Assembly: GCF_029457495.1 (NCBI RefSeq)
Contig: NZ_CP120361.1
Coordinates: forward strand, 992,001-1,056,000
DNA: 64,000 nt
Direction of reading: 5' to 3'
DNA from: Chelativorans sp. AA-79
GTDB taxonomy: Bacteria; Pseudomonadota; Alphaproteobacteria; Rhizobiales; Rhizobiaceae
The position numbers were made by a program, and so were the translations under genes. This document shows, piece by piece, positions 58,500 to 64,000 of this stretch. Each line of letters opens with the position of its first letter. Position 1 is the first letter of the stretch. The notes beneath the pieces were generated by a model. The model saw only the letters and a list, made by a program, of their open reading frames with translations, did no database searches and was not told where the DNA came from.

Positions 58500-59684
58500 A
58501 TGATCACGAGAAGATTGCTGATTGCCGCATCGGCAGCCGGGATTGCCGCTTCGGTGCTGGCGGCTGCGCCGTCCTATGCGCAGGAGACGGTCAAGGTGGG
58601 ACTCATCCTGCCCATGACCGGGCCGTTCGCCTCGACGGGCCGGCAGGTGGAAGCCGGAGCGCGAACCTATATGGCGATGCATGGCGATACCGTCGCGGGC
58701 AAGAAGATCGAGCTTGTCGTGCGCGATGATGCGGGCACGGCTGACCAAACGCGCCGCATCGCGCAGGAACTCATCGTCAATGACGGCGTGAGCGTCCTGG
58801 GCGGGTTCGGGCTTACGCCGCTTGCCCTTTCGGTGGCGCCCGTGATCACCCAGGCCAAGGTGCCGGCCGTCATCATGGCGGCCGCCACGGCCTCGATCAC
58901 CGAGCAGTCGGATTACTATACACGAACCAGCTTCACGCTGCCGCAGGCAGCCGTGCCGGTGGCCACCTGGGCGACCGAGAACGACATCAAGCGCGTTGTC
59001 ACCCTCGTGACCGACTATGGGCCGGGGATCGACGCGGAAACCTGGTTCACTAAAGAGTTCACGGAAAAGGGCGGGGAGATCGTGGAAGCGGTGCGCGTGC
59101 CGCTGCAGAACCCGGACTTCGCGCCCTACCTGCAGCGCGTGCGCGACGCGGACCCCGATGCCATCTTCGTCTTCCTGCCTTCGGGCGTCGGCTCGCTCTT
59201 CATGAAGCAGTTCGCCGATCGCGGCCTGGCCGATGCGGGCATCAAGCTGATCGCCACGGGCGACGTGACGGATGACGACATCCTGAACGAGATGGGCAAG
59301 CCGGCGCTCGGCACCATCACCGGCCAGCATTACTCGGCCGCTCATGACAGCCCGGAAAACAACGCCTATGTCGACGCCTACAAGGCGGCCTATCCCGACA
59401 TGCGCCCGAACTTCATGTCGGTCGGCGGTTATGACGGCATGCACCTGATCTACGCCGCGCTGGAGAAGACCAGCGGCGACACCAGCGGAGACGCGCTGAT
59501 GGAAGCCATCAAGGGGCTATCCTGGACAAGCCCGCGCGGGCCTGTCTCCATCGATCCGGAGACGCGCGATATCATCCAGAACATCTATATGCGCGAAGTG
59601 AAGGAAGTGGATGGCGAGCTCTACAATGTCGAGTTCGCGACCTACGAGGCGGTGAAGGATCCGGCCAAAGCTTCCGGCGAGTAA
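58500..59684 (+). CDS. livK: Branched-chain/aromatic acid-type ABC transporter binding protein
   Basis: A 394-residue periplasmic ligand-binding protein of the LivK/HAAT family. Signal peptide RLLIAASAAGIAASVLAAAP, mature QETVKVGLILPMTGPFA. GGAGG with five-base spacing precedes ATG 58500. It is first of a five-gene importer (K-H-M-G-F). HAAT binding proteins include many that take up aromatic acids, so the ligand is not assumed to be an amino acid; livK here names the family, not the substrate. Confidence 0.9.
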   Translation: MITRRLLIAASAAGIAASVLAAAPSYAQETVKVGLILPMTGPFASTGRQVEAGARTYMAMHGDTVAGKKIELVVRDDAGTADQTRRIAQELIVNDGVSVLGGFGLTPLALSVAPVITQAKVPAVIMAAATASITEQSDYYTRTSFTLPQAAVPVATWATENDIKRVVTLVTDYGPGIDAETWFTKEFTEKGGEIVEAVRVPLQNPDFAPYLQRVRDADPDAIFVFLPSGVGSLFMKQFADRGLADAGIKLIATGDVTDDDILNEMGKPALGTITGQHYSAAHDSPENNAYVDAYKAAYPDMRPNFMSVGGYDGMHLIYAALEKTSGDTSGDALMEAIKGLSWTSPRGPVSIDPETRDIIQNIYMREVKEVDGELYNVEFATYEAVKDPAKASGE

Positions 59685-59754
59685 GAAAACATGCCATTCA
59701 TGGCGGCGGGGGAGCAGCTTCCCCGCCGTATTCTTATAAGGGCCGGGCGGTGTC

Positions 59755-60615
59755 ATGCTGACCATTCTCTTTGACGGCATTGCCTACGGGATGCTGCTCT
59801 TCATCATCGCCGTCGGCCTCTCGATCACCCTGGGGTTGATGAACTTCATCAATCTCGCCCATGGCGCCTTCGCCATGGCGGGCGGCTACATCACCGTCGT
59901 GCTGATGAACCGTTACGGCGTCTCCTTCTATCTCTGCCTGCCGATCGCCTTCCTGGTGGTCGCGGCCGCGGGGGGGGTGCTGGAGCGCACGCTCTATCGC
60001 CGGCTTTATGCCGCGCCGCATCTCGACCAGGTGCTGTTCTCCATCGGCCTCGTCTTCATGTCCGTGGCGGCGGTGCAGTATTTCATGGGCGGCCAGCAGC
60101 AGCTCATCCATCTTCCGCCGGAGCTGAGCGGTAGAACGGAGATCTTCGGCGTCGGTGTCGGCCGGTATCGGCTGTTCATCACGGCCGTCTGCGCCATTCT
60201 CGTTATTGCCCTGCAGCTTGCGCTCTCGAAGACGCGTTTCGGCAGCCAGCTCCGCGCCGCCGTGGATGACGGACGCGTCGCGCGCGGTCTCGGCATCAAT
60301 GTCTCGGCCGTATTCGCGCTTACCTTCGCCGTGGGCTCCGGCCTCGCCGGGCTCGGCGGGGCCATGGGGGCGGAGGTGCTGGGTCTCGATCCGAACTTTC
60401 CGCTCAAATTCATGGTCTACTTCCTCATCGTCGTGACCGTCGGGGGCACCTCCTCGATCACCGGGCCTTTCGCCGCCGCCCTTCTGCTCGGCATCGCCGA
60501 CGTGGCCGGAAAATATTACGTGCCGGAGATCGGTGCGTTTGTCATCTACGCGGTCATGGTGATCATGCTGGTATTGCGGCCGCACGGCCTCTTTGCGCGT
60601 GAGGGCAGCCGATGA
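59755..60615 (+). CDS. livH: Liv-type ABC transporter permease 1
   Basis: A 286-residue permease of eight or so helices with the typical start GIAYGMLLFIIAVGLSITLGLM and FINLAHGAFAM motifs. Start ATG 59755. The next permease begins four bases before its stop (ATGA overlap). Confidence 0.92.
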   Translation: MLTILFDGIAYGMLLFIIAVGLSITLGLMNFINLAHGAFAMAGGYITVVLMNRYGVSFYLCLPIAFLVVAAAGGVLERTLYRRLYAAPHLDQVLFSIGLVFMSVAAVQYFMGGQQQLIHLPPELSGRTEIFGVGVGRYRLFITAVCAILVIALQLALSKTRFGSQLRAAVDDGRVARGLGINVSAVFALTFAVGSGLAGLGGAMGAEVLGLDPNFPLKFMVYFLIVVTVGGTSSITGPFAAALLLGIADVAGKYYVPEIGAFVIYAVMVIMLVLRPHGLFAREGSR

Positions 60616-61682
60616 CGGCGGCGGACGAAACCTCGGCGGTTCTTTCTCCGGATGCGCCCGAACATCTGGCGCAGGCTCAATTGCGCCGACGCGGTGCCTG
60701 GCGCGCTTACGAGATTGCGCTGTGGCTCACCGCAGTCGCGCTGATCTTCGTTCTGCCGTCCAAGGCGCTGCTCTTGACGGAGGTCGCCATCCTGGCGCTC
60801 TTCGCCGTCTCGCTGGACCTTATCCTCGGGTATGCCGGCATCGTCTCACTGGGGCACGGCGCCTTCTTCGGCCTCGGTGCCTATGTGGCGGGGCTTTTCG
60901 CCCGGCACTATTTCGCCGAGCCCGTCACGGGGCTGCTTGTCGCCGGCGTCGCGAGCGGTCTCCTCGGCTTCGTGACGAGCTTCCTCGTGCTGCGCGGCTC
61001 CGATCTCACGCGGCTGATGACGACGCTCGGAATCGCATTGATGCTGGCGGAGCTGGCCAACCAGATGGCCTGGCTCACCGGAGGGGCGGACGGCCTCACC
61101 GGCTTCACGGTCGGGCCTATCCTCGGTCTCTTCCCGTTCGACCTCTGGGGCAGGACCGGCTACATCTATTCGCTGGCCGTGCTCTTCCTTGCCACCTGGG
61201 CGGCGCGGCGGCTCGCAAACGCGCCCTTCGGCCTGTCGCTGCAGGCCATCAAGGCCAATCGCGTGCGCGCCGCCATGGTGGGCGTGCCGGCCAGGAGCCG
61301 CATCGTCGCTGTCTATACCATCGCCGCCGTCTATGCGGGCTTCGCCGGCGCGCTGCTCACGCAGACCACCAGCTTCGTGTCGCCGGACGTGCTCGCCTTC
61401 CACCGCTCGGCGGATGTGCTCCTGGTGCTGGTGCTCGGCGGGGTGGGCTATCTCTATGGCGGCATCATCGGTGCCATCGTCTTTACGCTCCTGCGCGATT
61501 GGCTCTCCGTCATCACGCCGCAATACTGGATGTTCTGGATCGGCCTCGTGCTCGTCGTCATCGTCATGGTCGGCCGTGAAAACCTCGCACGCTGGCAGAC
61601 CTTCCTGCCGCTCCCGACACAGGAGACGCTGAAGCGCGTGGCCGGTCTTCGCGCCGGCGCGAAGCGCGGAGACGGTCGATGA
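60612..61682 (+). CDS. livM: Liv-type ABC transporter permease 2
   Basis: A 356-residue permease with about nine helices and the LivM core ILGYAGIVSLGHGAFFGLGAY. Its ATG overlaps the livH stop by four bases, and its stop overlaps the livG ATG by four bases, so the operon is translationally coupled. Confidence 0.92.
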   Translation: MTAADETSAVLSPDAPEHLAQAQLRRRGAWRAYEIALWLTAVALIFVLPSKALLLTEVAILALFAVSLDLILGYAGIVSLGHGAFFGLGAYVAGLFARHYFAEPVTGLLVAGVASGLLGFVTSFLVLRGSDLTRLMTTLGIALMLAELANQMAWLTGGADGLTGFTVGPILGLFPFDLWGRTGYIYSLAVLFLATWAARRLANAPFGLSLQAIKANRVRAAMVGVPARSRIVAVYTIAAVYAGFAGALLTQTTSFVSPDVLAFHRSADVLLVLVLGGVGYLYGGIIGAIVFTLLRDWLSVITPQYWMFWIGLVLVVIVMVGRENLARWQTFLPLPTQETLKRVAGLRAGAKRGDGR

Positions 61683-62425
61683 GCCCGGTGCTTGAGACAC
61701 GCAACCTGGTGAAACGCTTCGGCGGCTTCGTCGCCACCAACGACGTCTCCCTGTCGGTGGAGCGCGGTGCCCGGCATGCCCTGATCGGCCCCAACGGCGC
61801 GGGGAAGACGACGCTCATCAATCTCCTGACGGGAGTTTTGACGCCGTCATCCGGCCGCGTGATCCTGGACGGCGAGGACATCACCGCCCTTCCGGCCCAC
61901 CAGCGCGTCCGCCGTGGCCTTACGCGCACCTTCCAGGTCAACCAGCTCTTTCCGGAGTTCACGCCGCTGGAATCGGTGGTCCTGGTCATCAATGAACGCG
62001 AGCAACTGGGCGGCTCCGCCTGGAAGCCGATCGCCGCTCACGCGCACGTGGCCGGGGAAGCCGCCGGGCTCCTGGAGACGTTCGGCCTCGCCGACGTGAT
62101 GGGGGAGCCCACCAGGCGCCTGCCTTACGGCAAGCAGCGGCTGCTTGAGATCGCGCTCGCCTTTGCCGCCAATCCGCGCGTGCTGCTGCTCGACGAGCCG
62201 GCTGCCGGCGTTCCGGAGGAGGAGCGGCATGAGGTGCTCGCCACCGTGCGGGCGCTTCCGTCCGACGTGACCGTCGTTCTCATCGAGCACGACATGGACC
62301 TGGTCTTTTCCTTCGCGGAACGCATTTCGGTGCTGGTCTCCGGCGCGCTCTTCACGGAAGGCGCGGTGGCCGAGATCGCCGCCGATCCCCGCGTGAAGGC
62401 CATCTATCTCGGCGAGGATGCGTGA
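61679..62425 (+). CDS. livG: Liv-type ABC transporter ATPase 1
   Basis: A 248-residue ATPase: Walker A GPNGAGKTTL, signature region LPYGKQRLLEIALAF in the LivG style, Walker B VLLLDEPAAG. It carries the extra LivG insertion before the signature. The stop TGA shares one base with the livF ATG. Confidence 0.93.
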   Translation: MSPVLETRNLVKRFGGFVATNDVSLSVERGARHALIGPNGAGKTTLINLLTGVLTPSSGRVILDGEDITALPAHQRVRRGLTRTFQVNQLFPEFTPLESVVLVINEREQLGGSAWKPIAAHAHVAGEAAGLLETFGLADVMGEPTRRLPYGKQRLLEIALAFAANPRVLLLDEPAAGVPEEERHEVLATVRALPSDVTVVLIEHDMDLVFSFAERISVLVSGALFTEGAVAEIAADPRVKAIYLGEDA

Positions 62426-63150
62426 TGGCGGAGCTTCTGCGCCTTGAAAAGCTTGTCGCCGGCTATGGCGAGGCGCGTGTCCTCTCCGACATCGACCTCG
62501 TGCTGGGGGAAGGGCAGTCGCTGGCTCTGCTGGGCCGTAACGGGACCGGCAAGACCACCCTGGTCGACACCATCGCCGGCGTGACGACCCATCACTCGGG
62601 CAGCATCCGTTTCGCGGGTAGCGACATCACGCGGATGAGGCCGGAGCGGCGTGCAGCCGCCGGCATCGGCTGGGTGCCGCAGGAGCGCAACATATTCCGG
62701 TCGCTCACCGTCGAGGAAAACCTGACCGCCATCGCCCGGCCCGGCGCCTGGAATCCGAACCGGGCCTATACCATGTTCCCGCGCCTGAAGGAGCGGCGCG
62801 GCAATCTCGGCAGCCATCTCTCCGGCGGTGAGCAGCAGATGCTGGCCATCGCCCGCGCGCTGATGCTGAACCCCAAACTGCTCCTCCTCGACGAGCCTTT
62901 GGAAGGTCTCGCGCCCGTCATCGTCGACGAGTTGCTGGCCGTCCTGCGCAAAATCGTCACCGACGAGGGCATGTCGGCCATTATCATCGAGCAAAAGGCG
63001 CGAAAAGTGCTGCCGCTGACCGACCGCTCCATCATACTCGATCGCGGAGCGATCGTCTGGGAGGGCGAGAGCGCCGCCCTCCTGGCCGACACCGATGCGA
63101 TGGACCGCCATCTGGGCGTCGCGGGTGGGAAGGTGCAACGCGCAGGGTAG
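62425..63150 (+). CDS. livF: Liv-type ABC transporter ATPase 2
   Basis: A ~241-residue ATPase: Walker A GRNGTGKTTL, signature HLSGGEQQMLAIARAL, Walker B LLLLDEPLEGLAP. ATG 62425 is used; a GTG one codon earlier overlaps the livG stop. It is the last gene of the importer and converges on the MetE-like gene. Confidence 0.93.
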   Translation: MAELLRLEKLVAGYGEARVLSDIDLVLGEGQSLALLGRNGTGKTTLVDTIAGVTTHHSGSIRFAGSDITRMRPERRAAAGIGWVPQERNIFRSLTVEENLTAIARPGAWNPNRAYTMFPRLKERRGNLGSHLSGGEQQMLAIARALMLNPKLLLLDEPLEGLAPVIVDELLAVLRKIVTDEGMSAIIIEQKARKVLPLTDRSIILDRGAIVWEGESAALLADTDAMDRHLGVAGGKVQRAG

Positions 63151-63269
63151 CGCGATTCTCCGCGACGGGTGAAAGCGGTTCGCGGGAGCCGTTGTTCTCC
63201 GGATCGGCCGGTCCGATCTTCCGGTTCAATTCAATTGGTTGCACGGCATCTGCGCCGCGCGAAAAGAAA

Positions 63270-63297
63270 ATGTCGGTGGCCGTTCGGCCGCCGACAT
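63270..63297. terminator. Bidirectional terminator between livF and MetE-like gene
   Basis: ATGTCGGTGGCC and GGCCGCCGACAT form a 12-base stem (one G-U pair) with a GTTC loop. On the minus strand it is followed by TTTTCTTTTC, a good terminator for the MetE-like gene; on the plus strand GCATTTCTTG follows, weaker, for livF. Confidence 0.75.
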
Positions 63298-63320
63298 GCA
63301 TTTCTTGATCAGGAGGTCCG

Positions 63321-64000
63321 TCACACTTCGCCCCAGATCGCCTCGGCGGTCTTGATCACCAGCTCCAGTTTCCGCTTCTGGTCGTCCTCGGTGATCTTGT
63401 TGCCTTCCTCGGTCGAGGCGAAGCCGCATTGCGGGGCGATTCCGAGTTGGTCGAGATCGGCATGTTTGCTGGCGGCGTCGAACTTGCGCTTGAGGTCTTC
63501 GAGCGGCTCCAGGTCCGGCACCTTGGTGCTGATGAAGCCCGGAAGCACGCGCTTCCTGCCCTTGGGTAGTAGGCGCAGCGGCTCAAGCCCGCCGGCGCGT
63601 TCCGTGTCGTATTCCATGAAGTAGATGTCGACGCCCGTCTTGTTGAACACGGCGTCGGCAGCCGGGTCGTAGGCGCCCTCGGCCACCCAGGTGGACTGGA
63701 AGTTGCCACGGCACATATGCATGCCGATCAGCATGTCCTCCGGGCGGTCCTTGATGGCGTCGTGCATCATCTTTGCGTACTGGTCGATCAGCCAGTCGGG
63801 ATCGAGCCCTTCAGCCTTCTTCTCCGCACGGATCTTCGGGTCGCAGAGATAGGCGAAGAAGATGTCGTCCATCTGCAGGTAGCGGCAGCCGGCCTCATAG
63901 AACTTCTGCACCGCCTTGGCATAGGTGCGGGCGAGATCGGCGAAGAGCACTTCCAGATCGTCATATTCCTTCGGCTTGATGTCCGACTTCGCAACGCGGA
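63321..64000 (-). CDS. Cobalamin-independent methionine synthase-like (MetE C-terminal domain) methyltransferase, 5' end outside window
   Basis: The reading frame runs off the right edge; about 226 C-terminal residues are visible. They match the catalytic barrel of MetE: zinc ligands His and Cys in IGMHMCRGNF, Glu in YFMEYDTERA and Cys in APQCGFAST, all four present; the substrate segment CRYLQMDDIFFAYL is also typical. It is the single-domain MetE-like type common near one-carbon catabolic genes, possibly using 5-methyl-THF or another methyl donor. It faces livF across a shared terminator. Methyl acceptor and donor are inferred only from the family. Confidence 0.88.
   Translation of the reverse strand, partial: RVAKSDIKPKEYDDLEVLFADLARTYAKAVQKFYEAGCRYLQMDDIFFAYLCDPKIRAEKKAEGLDPDWLIDQYAKMMHDAIKDRPEDMLIGMHMCRGNFQSTWVAEGAYDPAADAVFNKTGVDIYFMEYDTERAGGLEPLRLLPKGRKRVLPGFISTKVPDLEPLEDLKRKFDAASKHADLDQLGIAPQCGFASTEEGNKITEDDQKRKLELVIKTAEAIWGEV

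Overview
The window is a 64 kb piece of a GC-rich alphaproteobacterial chromosome. The gene set (Brucella-type Omp10 lipoprotein, homospermidine synthase, fold-III ornithine decarboxylase, N-acetylmuramidase and DUF882 cell-wall proteins, many ABC importers) points to the Rhizobiales, most likely a Mesorhizobium/Phyllobacteriaceae relative. This placement is inferred from protein content; no rRNA or tRNA gene is visible. I see no phage, transposase, CRISPR array or plasmid backbone. Coding is dense and gene ends are mostly intact; only the first gene (gltB) and the last gene (MetE-like) run off the window.

Layout. 1-4.4 kb: gltB (partial) and gltD, glutamate synthase. 4.5-17 kb: envelope and housekeeping genes (SGNH/DUF459 hydrolase, MltB-type transglycosylase, galU, outer-membrane barrel, KpsF-type isomerase, stomatin/NfeD pair, hemH, 5'-nucleotidase with LysM tail, zinc peptidase, Omp10). 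17-22 kb: homospermidine synthase, pabB, pepF. 22-29 kb: orphan sigma-54 response regulator, DUF882 peptidase, KDPG aldolase, EamA transporter, N-acetylmuramidase, DUF533. 29-32 kb: modABC. 32-41 kb: ABM protein, aminotransferase, two GNATs, ornithine decarboxylase behind a long structured leader that fits the speF RNA, amidase/LysR, DUF1007 plus a His-rich NicO nickel/cobalt exporter or permease. 41-48 kb: a sugar ABC importer with a Gfo/Idh oxidoreductase and a divergent BadF-type kinase, resembling rhizobial N-acetylglucosamine loci. 48-53 kb: nrdAB behind a cobalamin riboswitch. 53-54.6 kb: ATP-dependent DNA ligase and a TauE/SafE permease. 55-64 kb: a catabolic island with MetF-like, LigM-like (THF-dependent O-demethylase family), FCD-GntR regulator, a complete Liv-type ABC importer (K-H-M-G-F) and a MetE-like methyltransferase.

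Two places stand out. First, NrdB carries Phe148 where the radical tyrosine should be and Glu110 at the first metal ligand. This is the class Ic (Mn/Fe, chlamydial type) signature, and the operon sits behind a textbook B12 riboswitch whose downstream hairpin buries the nrdA ribosome-binding site. Second, the 55-64 kb island looks like a self-contained one-carbon demethylation module with its own importer and regulator. The same GTATAC-centred site lies in front of both the metF-like gene and gntR. In addition, two copies of a ~170 bp inverted-repeat element sit inside two operons (nrdA/nrdB and the two sugar permease genes).
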